A stretch of 64,000 nucleotides of DNA from JARKPK01 sp964631235 (GCA_964631235.1 CAZVZX010000006.1:1-64000), one strand, 5' to 3'; shown: positions 8,927-18,420, counted from the first letter of the stretch. Program-made: numbers and translations. Notes: generated by a model not told the origin, from the letters alone.

Positions 8927-9526
8927 TTATCGCCGGGAGCAATCTTCAAGCCGAGCGCGATACCGATCGTAGAGATCGAAGAGCATTTCGCGCAGATTCC
9001 CCTGATGCGCATGGAAGGCGGCCAACGTCTCTGCCTCGGTGATCAGCGGTCGATCCGCCTGCAATCGCTGAACGATGCGCCAAGCGAGATCGGCGTCGGG
9101 GTTCAACGACGCGAGCAGAGGAAGCCCCAACGGTCGATGGCTGGTGACGACCAAGCCCCATGCCCGCCGCCGCACGAACAGCCGTAACTGGAACCACGAC
9201 CACCATCCCAGTTGCTCGGCGCCATCGACGGCAATCAACTGCCACGGGCGACGCGGTGCGGCCAGCGTTCCCGGCGGCAATCGCCGATCGCCTTGATGGA
9301 GCTCGACGTGAAGCACGGCGCGGCCTCGCCGCCGCAGCTCGCCGATCAGCGCGATCAGCAAGGCCGACTTACCGGCGCCGTGCGGCCCGACGATTTCGCC
9401 GACCCACCCCTGCTGCTCCAGCCGCGACGCAAGCAAATCGGGACGATCGCCGCCGGAGGAAAGGTATTCGAACGCTCCGGGGCGAACATAGCGGGTGGCA
9501 AACGGATTGATCCGATCCTCGAACAT
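8927..9526 (-). CDS. P-loop ATPase of unknown function
   Basis: A 199-residue protein if started at the ATG at 9526, which has AGGAC nearby and gives the sequence MFEDRINPFATRYVRPGAFE. The NPFATRYVRPG opening resembles a planctomycete ATPase group I recall but cannot verify. An in-frame upstream ATG at 9610 would add 28 residues. Walker A is GPHGAGKS at 47-54, and LIAVDGAEQL is a plausible Walker B. Later segments (VVTSHRPLGLPLL, EAETLAAFHAHQGNLREMLFDLYD) resemble AAA-type NTP-binding proteins that sense a target. The partner is unknown. The next gene on the strand is about 200 bp away. Confidence 0.72.
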   Translation of the reverse strand: MFEDRINPFATRYVRPGAFEYLSSGGDRPDLLASRLEQQGWVGEIVGPHGAGKSALLIALIGELRRRGRAVLHVELHQGDRRLPPGTLAAPRRPWQLIAVDGAEQLGWWSWFQLRLFVRRRAWGLVVTSHRPLGLPLLASLNPDADLAWRIVQRLQADRPLITEAETLAAFHAHQGNLREMLFDLYDRYRARLEDCSRR

Positions 9527-9722
9527 CAACGTCCTATGCTCGGCCCGCCGGGCGCCGTCGAACCGATCGACCGCGCCGAAGAGCATCGATCCGGCCGCCG
9601 CTTCAGCCAATGCTTGGAACGCTTATTCGGGGCGCTACGCGCACCGAATCGGCGTCCCTTCAAACACCCTTGATGTGTTCCATAACGCAAACGCGCACCA
9701 ACGGCCGCCGCCTGGCACAACG

Positions 9723-10145
9723 TCAAGGGGCGGAAGCCGCCACCGCGGAGACGGCCGGTGCGACGCGCGGCAACGAACCGAGTTGAAACGCCTGCTCGCC
9801 GACCACCTCGCGACCGCGATGCAAGAATACCCGCACGCGCACGCACCAGCGAATATCGATGATTCGTCCGCGGTAGCTCAACGGGCTATTGGGCAGCACT
9901 GTTTGAAACTGCTGCGGATTAAGCGGATCGCAGCACGCCGCTTCTTCGGCGGAATACTGGCGAAATTGATGCACGGCCAAGTCCTCTTCGCCCTTGCCTT
10001 GAGTGTGCCAAAGCACGGAGACCTCGACGGACTTCACCATGCACGCATGCAGCCCCTCGACGAAGAACTCGCAGGAAATCGCATCGCCCGGCTCATACAC
10101 CCGCGACGGTCGGTCCAATCGAATGATCACCATCGGCTCGCTCAT
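9723..10145 (-). CDS. Arrestin-like small protein coupled to DUF3592 membrane protein
   Basis: A 140-residue protein starting MSEPMVIIRLDRPSRVYEP. The ATG at 10145 overlaps the TGA stop of the upstream gene as ATGA, and GGAG lies nine bases before it, so translation is probably coupled. RPSRVYEPGDAISCEFFVEG and the later SYRGRIIDIRWCVRVRVFL look like paired beta strands of an arrestin or Spo0M-like fold; this is inferred from pattern only. There is no signal peptide or membrane helix. The C-terminal segment of the upstream membrane protein has a similar appearance, so the two may form a pair. Function is unknown. Confidence 0.72.
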   Translation of the reverse strand: MSEPMVIIRLDRPSRVYEPGDAISCEFFVEGLHACMVKSVEVSVLWHTQGKGEEDLAVHQFRQYSAEEAACCDPLNPQQFQTVLPNSPLSYRGRIIDIRWCVRVRVFLHRGREVVGEQAFQLGSLPRVAPAVSAVAASAP

Positions 10146-11449
10146 GTCGCTCGACTCCGTTGCCGCGGCACCACGACGACATGAAACATGCGCCGGTATT
10201 GCGGCCAACCGACGGCCGACCCTTCGACAACAATTTTCCAACTAATCGAGTTGTGGGGCGCTTTGAACGAATGCATCGCGCTCTCCGGAACAACGAACTG
10301 GCATTGCACCTGCAAGGGAACGCCGGACTGAAGGGTCACCTGCTCGCGACGCAGCAATTCTTGTCGCAATACCTCGCAGCTTTCGGTGCGGGTGTTCGTG
10401 CCCTGGCGATAAGTGGCGTCTTCCTGGCACACCAGAGCGACGGCGATTTCTCGAAACGTCAACCGACCGGGCTGCAATACGAAAAGATCGTAGCAACCGC
10501 CCGGCCGAAGCGGGTGGTCGGAAATTTCCACAAGGGTCGGCCCGATCGCGCCGGTTACCAGCAACTCGCGGACAAACCACGCCAAAAGCCCCAATCCGAT
10601 CGCCGCCGAGGGAATCATGAACACCACCAGCGGCCAGTCTGGACTACCGCCCAACAAGCCGCGAACCGCCACCACCGCCATCACGGCTACCACGGCGTTC
10701 CACACCACCCCGACGATCAACGCCGCCATCAACACCCAGCCGGGCGAGTTGCCGATGGGCAAGCGATACTTCAAATGCGTTCCGGGGCTGTTGGTAATGT
10801 CCGAATCGGACGGCACGAAAGGGAACTCGCCCGCGGCATGCCCATTGCCCAACAGCGTACCTGGCGAAACGCGCTGCGACAGTACCGCGCGATGCTCGAC
10901 CGACCGCCCCCAGTGCAAGCCCGTGTACACCAAGCCACCGAAGCCGGTCAAAAGAAACGCGCTCCATACGACGGAAAGCGGCCAAAGCCACCAACTGTAT
11001 CCTCGAACAACGACCACCACCGACGGGTCGGTCGGATCGTACCAACAGGGATACTCGCGCGGTTCTTGCCGATCGACTACAAACGCCGCCAAGCGCGCCT
11101 CTTGGGCGGCGCGATCAGTCGTGTACGCGCCGGCGATATCGAATGTCCAGACGCGATGCGTTTGGCCGTCGAGTGTGTATTCGATAAGCACTTCCGGCCG
11201 ATAGACGACCCCATCGTCCGATTCTTTGACGGCCAACCGCGCGTCGAGCACTCGGCATTGGTGGGCCGCAAAATCGTGATTGACCCGCCACTCAGGCAAA
11301 ACGACCGTCAGCAGTGTTACCGCTGCGCCGACAATCCCCACGACCAGCAGCGCACAAAAGAAGATCAGTTCGCCCCAGCGGCCGAACTGGCGCGAGTCGG
11401 TGCGACGGTTTCCCCGCTTCTTGCCGTAAAAGCGCAACGCACGTGCCAC
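10142..11449 (-). CDS. DUF3592 domain-containing membrane protein with arrestin-like C-terminus
   Basis: A 435-residue protein starting at GTG 11449 with GGAGG eight bases upstream. Residues 27-50 form a membrane helix. Residues 55-145 are a DUF3592-type beta domain (YRPEVLIEYTLDGQTHRVW, PCWYDPTDPSVVVV), followed by helices near 150-175, 240-265 and 275-298. The last 120 residues (LRPGGCYDLFVLQPGRLTF, HSFKAPHNSISWKIVVEG) resemble an arrestin-like beta sandwich. This order suggests a membrane scaffold exposing a soluble C-terminal domain. It overlaps the following small arrestin-like gene by 4 nt. Function is unknown. Confidence 0.78.
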   Translation of the reverse strand: MARALRFYGKKRGNRRTDSRQFGRWGELIFFCALLVVGIVGAAVTLLTVVLPEWRVNHDFAAHQCRVLDARLAVKESDDGVVYRPEVLIEYTLDGQTHRVWTFDIAGAYTTDRAAQEARLAAFVVDRQEPREYPCWYDPTDPSVVVVVRGYSWWLWPLSVVWSAFLLTGFGGLVYTGLHWGRSVEHRAVLSQRVSPGTLLGNGHAAGEFPFVPSDSDITNSPGTHLKYRLPIGNSPGWVLMAALIVGVVWNAVVAVMAVVAVRGLLGGSPDWPLVVFMIPSAAIGLGLLAWFVRELLVTGAIGPTLVEISDHPLRPGGCYDLFVLQPGRLTFREIAVALVCQEDATYRQGTNTRTESCEVLRQELLRREQVTLQSGVPLQVQCQFVVPESAMHSFKAPHNSISWKIVVEGSAVGWPQYRRMFHVVVVPRQRSRAT

Positions 11450-11525
11450 GCCGCTCCCTCCACCTCGGCCGCCGACGCAGCAGCGCTTTGCTCCGAATCG
11501 ACGCCGCCTTCCGCTTCTGGCCGAC

Positions 11526-11822
11526 CTATCGCGGCCGGCCGGGCCGAGCTGGTTGAATGTCCATCTCTTTCCACGGGCGATAGAAGCCGATCTTCTCCAA
11601 GGCCAAGTACACCTCTTCCAGCGTCTTTTCGCCGAAATTGGAAATGGCTAGCAGATCCTCCGGCTTGCAATAAAGCAAATCGCGCACCGTGAAAATCCCG
11701 CGGTCTTCCAGACAGTTCGTCGTGCGAACCGACAGACCGATCTCGGCTGTGCTCATTTCCAGCTTCGCCGCCATCTCCTTTGCCATCCGGTCGGCCGTGC
11801 TCAAACGAATTCTCGTTCCCAT
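11526..11822 (-). CDS. Standalone RNA polymerase alpha C-terminal domain (alpha-CTD) protein
   Basis: A 98-residue protein with GGAGGGAG before the ATG at 11822. Residues 26-82 match the alpha-CTD helix-hairpin-helix fold, with SVRTTNCLEDRG and ISNFGEKTLEE as landmarks. Aligned to E. coli RpoA by spacing, the DNA-contact residues R265, N268, C269, G296, K298 and E302 correspond to Arg33, Asn36, Cys37, Gly64, Lys66 and Glu70; S299 is Thr67. There is no N-terminal dimerisation domain. This suggests a small DNA-binding protein able to recognise UP-like or minor-groove AT sites, or to contact polymerase partners. Such proteins are seen in planctomycetes; their role is undescribed as far as I know. 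Confidence 0.85.
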   Translation of the reverse strand: MGTRIRLSTADRMAKEMAAKLEMSTAEIGLSVRTTNCLEDRGIFTVRDLLYCKPEDLLAISNFGEKTLEEVYLALEKIGFYRPWKEMDIQPARPGRPR

Positions 11823-12295
11823 CAGCTCCCTCCGTGAAGATGCTCGGGTCGAAAAAAGCCCCCGACGCCCCCACCGCCGTTCCGCCCTCGAATGAACGCG
11901 CAGCCGATCGAAACCATCGGCCATCGGCTGCTCAGACCGGCCTGCGGAACAGAACGCCGGAAGCATCCCAAATACTGCCGCGATCAACGGAAATCGCGCC
12001 TCGCGCCGTCAACATGCCGGCGCAACGCATTGCCGCGGCGGCAGCAGAGCTAGCATTGGAAAGGCTCCGCTTGCCGCGGCGACAACTCCGATTACCGCGG
12101 GGATAGTATAGCGGTTTCTTGAAAATCGGGGTAGTATCAATTCCCGCTTTTCGACCGCCGGAACGCTCGAACGCCGACCGCGTCGGACTGCGGGCTCGAA
12201 ACGCACCGATCCCGCAAAGGACAGACCGCAACAAGGCCGGGGCCGAAATCGATCGGCGCCGAGCTCCGCCCGGCATCCCGCTTTTTCGTGAATCA
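11823..12295. other. Divergent intergenic region
   Basis: About 470 bp between the alpha-CTD gene (minus) and pcrA (plus). It probably holds both promoters. Open frames inside it are Arg-rich shadows. An AT-richer patch, GGGATAGTATAGCGG, lies near 12100-12114, but no convincing -35 box was found. Confidence 0.5.
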
Positions 12296-14611
12296 ATGGG
12301 CATGGCTTCTTCGACTCATCCGCTGCTGGCAGGCCTCACTCCCGCACAACGGCTCGCCGTCGAAACCACAGACGGCCCGCTGCTCATCCTTGCCGGGCCG
12401 GGCAGCGGGAAAACCCGCGTCATCACGCACCGCATCGCGTGGCTGATCGAACAAGGGGTTCCGGGCAGACAGATTCTCGCGTTGACCTTCACGAACAAGG
12501 CCGCCGACGAAATGCGGGCGCGCGTCGCCCGGCTCGCGCCCGATCACCAGGTTTGGCTCGGCACGTTTCACCGCTTTTGCGCCCGATTGCTTCGGCAACA
12601 CGCGCCGCTTGTGGGGCTGAAAGAGAACTTCACGATCTACGATTCCGACGCTGCGCTGGCAGCTCTTCGCACGGCAATCGACGAAACGGGAGAAACACTC
12701 GGTTCGCTGTCGCCGGAAACTCTGGCCGAACAGATCAGCCGTTTGAAGAACAACTTGATCGGCCCGGAAGATGCTTGCCAACGCGCCGGCAGCGACGATC
12801 CTCTCTTCAACCGAGTCTATCGCCGTTACATGCGTTTGTTGCTCCGCTGCAACGCCGTCGATTTCGACGACCTGCTGTGCTACACGGCGACGCTGCTCCG
12901 CGACCATCCCGAAGTGCGAAGCCGTCTCGACGAGCGCTATGCGTATGTCATGGTTGACGAATACCAGGACACGAATTTCGCCCAATACGCGATCGCGCGC
13001 TCGTTATCGATCGATCATCCCAACCTGGCCGTGACCGGCGATCCCGATCAATCGATCTACGGTTGGCGCGGAGCCAATTTGCGAAACATCCTCGACTTCG
13101 AACGCGATTTCCCCGGAGTGCGCGTCATCCGCCTCGAACAAAATTATCGCAGCACGCAGCGGATTCTCCGCGTCGCCTCCGAACTGATCCGACACAACGT
13201 TCATCGCAAAGAGAAAGAACTGTTCACCGAAAACGGGGAAGGAACGCCTGTGCGGCTGGTCATGCACCCAACCGAGCGGCATGAAGCCGAGGCCATCGCC
13301 CGCACCATCGCCGACGCTGTTGCCGCCGGAAAGCGGCATTACCGCGACTTTGCCGTATTCTACCGCGTCAACGCCTTGAGTCGCGCCGTCGAAACGGCGT
13401 TGAATGAAGCAGCCATCCCGTATCAATTGGTCAATGGACTCGCCTTCTATCAGCGCAAAGAAATCCGCGATGTGCTTTCGTACCTGCAATTGATCGAGAA
13501 CCCCAGCGACGACATCGCCATGCTCCGCGTGCTGAACACCCCGGCGCGCGGAATCGGCAAAGCGACAATCGCCAAGCTTTCGGGCTACGCGCTGCGGTGC
13601 GGGACAACATTGTTTGAGGCCGCTCGGCGAGCCCATCATGTCGAGTCGCTGGGGAAGCGGCCCGCGGCAACCCTTAACGAGTTCGTTGCGATGATCGATC
13701 GCTTGGGCGGTGCCGCGACCGGTCCGTTGGAAGAACTGCTTGGGCTGGTGCTCGATGAATCCGGATATCGCCAGATGCTTGAACAATCGGCCGATCCGAC
13801 CGACCAGGAGCGCTTGGCCAACATCGAAGAACTGCTTACGGTGGCGCGGCAGTTCGACGAAAAACGCAAGTCGGCGGCTTCTCTCGGCGACTTCCTGGAA
13901 GAAACCTGCCTGGTCAGCGATACCGACGCTTGGGAGGAATCGGCCGATCGCGTCTCGTTGATGACGTTGCACGCCTCGAAAGGGCTGGAGTTCCCGGTGG
14001 TGTTTCTCATTGCCGTCGAAGAGGGCATTCTGCCGCACGAACGCGGCCGCCGCGATCCGCTGGAGCTGGAAGAAGAGCGGCGGCTGATGTTTGTCGGCCT
14101 GACCCGCGCCCAAGAGGAATTGCACATCAGTTGGGCCCGTTGCCGAGATTTTCGCGGCCAGCGCCGCTTCACGATTCCGAGCCACTTCCTCATGGAATTG
14201 CCGCGAGAGGAAATGGACTGCGACATCCCCGGCGAGTATTCGTTGGCGACGGTGGAGGAACCGTCCGACATCTCTCCTCCCGCTTTCGATGAGCAGGAAT
14301 ATTCCCACGAACCGCCCGTCGCGCCGCCCGACATCGAGCCGCTTTTTGCACCGGCGACGGCGAAACTGCCGACACTCGCCGGGCTGACCACCGCGGCCGA
14401 ATTGCTCGAGGGCCAAGCCGCCCCGCCGCCGGCGCCCGAGGTCTTCCGCCAAGGAATGGTCGTGCGGCATCCCGAGTACGGCGTGGGTAAAATCGTCGCG
14501 CTGAGCGGGTCGGGCACCGAACGCACGGCAACGGTCCAGTTTGCGCCGAAGGTGGGGCGTCAACGCATCACGATTCATAACAGCCCATTGCGACCGGTCA
14601 AAGTACAATAA
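12296..14611 (+). CDS. pcrA: ATP-dependent DNA helicase, PcrA/UvrD family
   Basis: A 771-residue superfamily 1A helicase. Starts are possible at ATG 12296 or 12302; the longer open frame upstream has no family similarity. Motif Q (LAGLTPAQRLAV) and Walker A (AGPGSGKT, 33-40) are present. So are motif II DEYQDTN near 221, motif III GDPDQSIYGWRG near 248, motif IV QNYRSTQRIL, and motif V TLHASKGLEFPVVFL. The final 60 residues, FRQGMVVRHPEYGVGKIVAL and onward, form the Tudor-like C-terminal domain typical of PcrA that contacts RNA polymerase. It acts in nucleotide excision repair and in clearing transcription-replication conflicts. All helicase motifs are intact. No clear Shine-Dalgarno was seen. 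Confidence 0.94.
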   Translation: MGMASSTHPLLAGLTPAQRLAVETTDGPLLILAGPGSGKTRVITHRIAWLIEQGVPGRQILALTFTNKAADEMRARVARLAPDHQVWLGTFHRFCARLLRQHAPLVGLKENFTIYDSDAALAALRTAIDETGETLGSLSPETLAEQISRLKNNLIGPEDACQRAGSDDPLFNRVYRRYMRLLLRCNAVDFDDLLCYTATLLRDHPEVRSRLDERYAYVMVDEYQDTNFAQYAIARSLSIDHPNLAVTGDPDQSIYGWRGANLRNILDFERDFPGVRVIRLEQNYRSTQRILRVASELIRHNVHRKEKELFTENGEGTPVRLVMHPTERHEAEAIARTIADAVAAGKRHYRDFAVFYRVNALSRAVETALNEAAIPYQLVNGLAFYQRKEIRDVLSYLQLIENPSDDIAMLRVLNTPARGIGKATIAKLSGYALRCGTTLFEAARRAHHVESLGKRPAATLNEFVAMIDRLGGAATGPLEELLGLVLDESGYRQMLEQSADPTDQERLANIEELLTVARQFDEKRKSAASLGDFLEETCLVSDTDAWEESADRVSLMTLHASKGLEFPVVFLIAVEEGILPHERGRRDPLELEEERRLMFVGLTRAQEELHISWARCRDFRGQRRFTIPSHFLMELPREEMDCDIPGEYSLATVEEPSDISPPAFDEQEYSHEPPVAPPDIEPLFAPATAKLPTLAGLTTAAELLEGQAAPPPAPEVFRQGMVVRHPEYGVGKIVALSGSGTERTATVQFAPKVGRQRITIHNSPLRPVKVQ

Positions 14612-14800
14612 AGGCTGCGACGCCGGCGCGAGGCGAAAGCCGACCTGGCCGATCGGGCTCGCGCGAAATGCAGTAATGATGTGCCCCGCCGGTACGCCGC
14701 GACTCGACGGCAAACCGAGCCAGCGCCGCAAACGAAACCGTGCGCCATCACTGCAACCGCCCCCGATGCAACAACCAGCGACGAAAGGACGCTCACGGCG

Positions 14801-15637
14801 ATGTTCCTCGGGTACAACACGAACGGCTTGGCCCATCATCCGCTCGATGCGGCCATCGATCTCTTGGCCGAGATCGGTTATCAGGGCGTGGCCATTACGA
14901 TCGATCATCACGCCCTTTCGCCGTTCGACTCGAATGGGCCGACACAATTGGCCGATGTCGCGCGGCGACTTGAGAAACACCGCATGCGCTGTGCAATCGA
15001 AACAGGGGCGCGATTCATCCTCGATCCGTTCCGCAAGCACGAACCAACCCTGCTCTCGCCGCAACAGAGCGATCGCCGGCGACGAATCGAGTTCTACCGT
15101 CATGCGTTGCACTGCGCAGCCGAGTTGCGGGCCGACTGTGTTTCCCTCTGGTCCGGAGCGGCTCCCCCGCAACCGGAGCCGCGCGAGAACCTTTTGACGC
15201 GCTTGTGCGACGCGCTAAGCGAGGTGCTTGCCGAAGCAGAGCGTCTCTCGCTGCCGCTGGCCCTCGAACCCGAACCCGGGATGTTGGTCGCAACGCTGGC
15301 CGACTTCGACCAGCTCCGCCGGCGGCTGCCGCACCCGCTGCTCCGCTGCACCGTCGATATCGGACACCTTTGGTGTCAAGACGAAACGCCCCTGGACGCA
15401 GTGATCGCCGCTCATGCCGACCAAATCGCCAATGTTCATATTGAAGACATGCGACGCGGCCGACACGAGCACCTGATGTTCGGCGAGGGGGAAATTGACT
15501 TCCCGAGCGTCCTGCATGCCCTGAAGCGTTCCGGATACCAGGCCGGGGTCTATGTCGAGCTAAGCCGCCACAGTCACGAGGGCCCAACCGCAGCTCGGCG
15601 CGCCCGAGAGGTCCTTTTAAGCATCTGGCCGCAATGA
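14801..15637 (+). CDS. Sugar phosphate isomerase/epimerase (TIM barrel)
   Basis: A 278-residue protein starting MFLGYNTNGLAHHPLDAAI; AAAGGA lies eleven bases before the ATG at 14801. An ATG 120 bases upstream would add an unrelated segment. There is no signal peptide, unlike the isomerase at 3012. Likely metal-binding positions are LALEPEPGML (Glu), CTVDIGHLW (Asp, His), NVHIEDM (His) and YVELSRHSHEG (Glu), matching the xylose-isomerase-like TIM-barrel superfamily. The substrate is not readable. The gene is 190 bp downstream of pcrA on the same strand and could be its operon partner, though a functional link is not obvious. Confidence 0.83.
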   Translation: MFLGYNTNGLAHHPLDAAIDLLAEIGYQGVAITIDHHALSPFDSNGPTQLADVARRLEKHRMRCAIETGARFILDPFRKHEPTLLSPQQSDRRRRIEFYRHALHCAAELRADCVSLWSGAAPPQPEPRENLLTRLCDALSEVLAEAERLSLPLALEPEPGMLVATLADFDQLRRRLPHPLLRCTVDIGHLWCQDETPLDAVIAAHADQIANVHIEDMRRGRHEHLMFGEGEIDFPSVLHALKRSGYQAGVYVELSRHSHEGPTAARRAREVLLSIWPQ

Positions 15638-16086
15638 TTGGGCGCCCCGGCGGCAAACGGATCTGGGTAGTTACCTGCCCGAGCAAGCCCGTCGTCCCGG
15701 CCATTCGCCGCGGCCGATTTGCTGCCATCCCCGCGGCAGACTCTTTGCTGCTGCCGTTTGTCCTGCGTCGCTGCCGCGGAGCAACTTCAGCCCTCCACAA
15801 GCATTTCAGCAACCACCCGGCGCGGGCATGAACGCGGAGGCGGCTGCACCGTTCGGCTCAACATCCCGCGTCGTGTGGCCTCTCGCCCGCCCATGCGCCC
15901 CGTTGGGAAGCGGATTGCGTCGAACTGTTCTAGCCTGACCGAATGAAAGAATAGACAAGATAGGCAAGGTTTTTTGATTATCTCGACTTTGACGAAAGTT
16001 TTGTCTTTGCGGGTCCGATAATCTCAGCGTCCTCGAATGCTCTCGACGCGCATTCAGGTAACCCCCCCATGTTGAGGTCGATCGAT
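15638..16086. other. Intergenic region, AT-richer near its end
   Basis: About 450 bp with no gene recognised. A locally AT-rich stretch at about 15940-16010 precedes the barrel protein gene and is the likely promoter zone, but no well-spaced pair of boxes was found. A C7 run at 16062-16068 directly precedes an ATG (16069) that is probably not the true start. Confidence 0.45.
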
Positions 16087-17421
16087 ATGTCTCGCCAACT
16101 CTTCGTCCAAAGTGCGTGGGTGCTTGGGCTTATGGTGGCCCTCGCCGGCTCGACGGCCGATGCCCAATGGTCGCTGAACAATGGGCAGAGTTTCCAAAGT
16201 TCGCGAGCTCAATGGGAAGGCCGAATGACGCGGCCTTCCGCGGCACACACCGGAACGACCATTACGGCAGACAACGTGTTCGACGATGAACCTGCGGTCG
16301 TGCCGAATTCCGGATCGCAGCGCACGAATGTCGCTCCGGGCCGAACCGCTGCTGCAAGACCGAGCCGGTCGGTCGGCTATGCCCCCTCATACGGCTCGAG
16401 CTACCGCCGAGTCGCGGCCGAGGAGTTGTCGGTTGATCCCCACGGTCGGGCATCGGCCGGTGACGTCGAACCGATTCCGGCGGGTGAACCGCTGAGCCCT
16501 GTGGACGACTACGCCGGCGATTACCAGCCGGGTGCCGCATGTCACACTTGCGGACCAACCGGCTGCGCCGCTTGCGACGACGGCTGGCAGTGTCGCGAAG
16601 GCTGCTGCCCGGGTTTGGGCATGGGCGCGGCCGGTTACGTGTTGCGCAATGCGTCGATCTTTGCCGGAGCCCACGGATTCAAAGGCCCGGTCGATATGGG
16701 CCGCAACGGCAATTTCGGCCTGCATGCAGGTGTCAATATGGGGGCCGCGGTGGGCAGCGGCTTCGACATCGGGTATCAACTCGGATTCATGGCGGTGCAG
16801 AGCAACTTTTCGGGCGATCAGCTTTCCCAAAGCGGCCGCGCCGACCGCGACCAAATCTTCTTCACCGGCGGGTTGTTCAAGCGAAGTCCCTGCGGTGGTT
16901 TGCAATGGGGCGTGGTGTTCGACATCCAACACGATCGCTACTACAGCCGACTCGACCTGCAACAGATCCGCCAAGAGACAAGCCTGGTCTTCCCCAATGG
17001 GAATGAAATCGGTTACATGGGCATTTACGGGCTCGATGGCGACACGTACTGGCAGTCGGCCGAAAACGCCATCTGGTTCGATCCCACCGACATGTACGCC
17101 CTCTTCCTCCGCCGCCAGTTCGAGCTGGGCGGTGAAGGCCGCATCTGGGGCGGTGTCAGCGGGTGGGGCGACGGCGTCTTCGGCGCCGAGCTGCGGGTGC
17201 CGTTGGGTAACAGTTGGGCGATCGAAAACCGCATCAACTACCTCATTCCCAAAGAGGGGCATGGCGCCAACGCTCAACGACAAGAGTCGTGGGGCATTGC
17301 CATCCAACTGGTGTGGTACCCGGGCCGACATGCCGCCTGCGAAAGCCAGAACTGCTATCGGCCGCTGCTCTCGGTGGCCGACAATTCCACCTTCATGGTT
17401 ACCTCGCGCGGCAGCCGGTAA
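16087..17421 (+). CDS. Planctomycete outer-membrane beta-barrel-like protein
   Basis: A 444-residue protein. The ATG at 16087 is preferred to 16069 because GAGG lies nine bases upstream and it gives a clean signal peptide, MSRQLFVQSAWVLGLMVALA and then GSTADAQ. Residues 30-140 are variable and low in structure. A Cys-rich segment follows (ACHTCGPTGCAACDDGWQC). The C-terminal 270 residues have alternating strands such as NFGLHAGVNMGAAVGSGFDI and SWGIAIQLVWYPG, consistent with an outer-membrane barrel. It resembles planctomycete-specific barrels near the BBP7 and DUF6666 groups; the family name is from memory. Function is unknown. A second, clearer BBP7 gene lies at 20918. Confidence 0.75.
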   Translation: MSRQLFVQSAWVLGLMVALAGSTADAQWSLNNGQSFQSSRAQWEGRMTRPSAAHTGTTITADNVFDDEPAVVPNSGSQRTNVAPGRTAAARPSRSVGYAPSYGSSYRRVAAEELSVDPHGRASAGDVEPIPAGEPLSPVDDYAGDYQPGAACHTCGPTGCAACDDGWQCREGCCPGLGMGAAGYVLRNASIFAGAHGFKGPVDMGRNGNFGLHAGVNMGAAVGSGFDIGYQLGFMAVQSNFSGDQLSQSGRADRDQIFFTGGLFKRSPCGGLQWGVVFDIQHDRYYSRLDLQQIRQETSLVFPNGNEIGYMGIYGLDGDTYWQSAENAIWFDPTDMYALFLRRQFELGGEGRIWGGVSGWGDGVFGAELRVPLGNSWAIENRINYLIPKEGHGANAQRQESWGIAIQLVWYPGRHAACESQNCYRPLLSVADNSTFMVTSRGSR

Positions 17422-18054
17422 TCACCCCATCGTTTTCCATCGAAAACCGTCGGTCGGCCTGACCGAGTTTACCCGAGCGTTCGTCGCGGCGGGAAAACGG
17501 AGTGCCGCGAAATACACCCGCTGCAAACCCGGCGGCAGCGATGCCAAATTACCCCGGCAGACCGCCGTCACCATCGGAGAAGCCACCGCCGTCGCAGCAG
17601 CCGCCGACGCGATTCGGCCGACAAAGCAAGTTCAGTGTTGATGATCAGCCTGAAGACAGCGATAGGTCGCAGCAACCGACGGTGCGATTTGCCTGGTGGA
17701 ACCGCTTTCACGTCATTGCGATAACACTGAAAAGGCCTCGCGAATGGCATCCGTGAGCGATTGGGTCACAGGGCCGCCTCGGCGGCCTTGTGGCGTTTAA
17801 GTCGGGAATCGGCTCCTCTGATCCGGTCCTCACCGCCGGTGGAAAAGGTCGATTTGGGATTCGCGGCCGAGAAGGCCTCTTGATGCGGCAGCGCTAAATC
17901 GTCGCAAATGGTGCATGACGGCGGCCTTTCTCCTCACATGCTTGCCAGTCTGAACACCCAGCCTTCGTGCTTCCACTTTCGAACCGACTCATCGCTATCG
18001 TGTTGAGAGACTCGCGGACTAAGTTCTCTGGAACCATGTTGTTCAAAGGGCTAC
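17422..18054. other. Intergenic region with one GC-rich palindrome
   Basis: About 630 bp without a recognised gene. At 17772-17787, GGCCGCC and GGCGGCC flank a TC loop, a perfect 7-bp hairpin. No T-run follows, so it is only a weak terminator candidate for the barrel gene, 350 bp away. The rest shows nothing. Confidence 0.45.
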
Positions 18055-18164
18055 CGAACAACACCGCGAAAAACGGAAAACGGTTCCTCCGCGGATTGCA
18101 CGCAATCGACCGCGTCGTTGCGACCGCAGCCGCGTTCGTTATTGTGTGGAACCGGTTAGGAGTC
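18055..18164 (+). repeat. Dispersed intergenic element A, copy 2 (clearest copy)
   Basis: Plus orientation. Left part is ACACCGCGAAAAACGGAAAA, followed by CGGTTCC (18081-18087). The centre has GATTGCACGCAATC, a near-palindrome. The right end is GGAACCG (18148-18154) followed by GTTAGG. CGGTTCC and GGAACCG are perfect complements, so the element can fold into a closed stem-loop. Confidence 0.87.
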
Positions 18165-18420
18165 TGGCCCACTGAAATCGAAACGAGAAACTCATACAAT
18201 CGGCGGCGAACAATCGGTTGGCGGCGATCCCGGCGTCCGGCACGATCTCCGCAATATCCCGATGCTTCTCACTCGCCGATCTGCCTTTCGCCGGGCCGTT
18301 TTTCGCCGAGCAGCGAGTCCGTCTCCCGCCGACGGCGCGCCGACAAACCCCTAGCTTTCCCCGCGACAATATGCGAGAATAAAAGCTGAGGGCAACTGGC
18401 GGCTTTCAAGGGACGTGGCA

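Noticed and set aside
9870..9900. GCGGTAGCTCAACGGG resembling a tRNA D-arm
   Set aside because: It lies inside the arrestin-like gene on the minus strand, and no acceptor, anticodon or T-arm can be paired around it.
13004..15172. 722-codon minus-strand ORF across pcrA and the isomerase
   Set aside because: It covers two convincing plus-strand genes and has no family resemblance.
16069..16089. ATG at 16069 directly after seven C as start of the barrel gene
   Set aside because: ATG 16087 has GAGG at a proper distance and gives a better signal peptide. A C-run phase-variable start was considered, but seven C is short and nothing else supports it.
17967..18389. ORF across element A copy 2 (begins MLFKGLPNNTAKNGKRF in one frame)
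   Set aside because: Similar peptides arise wherever element A is read in this frame, so the protein similarity follows from the DNA repeat rather than from coding.
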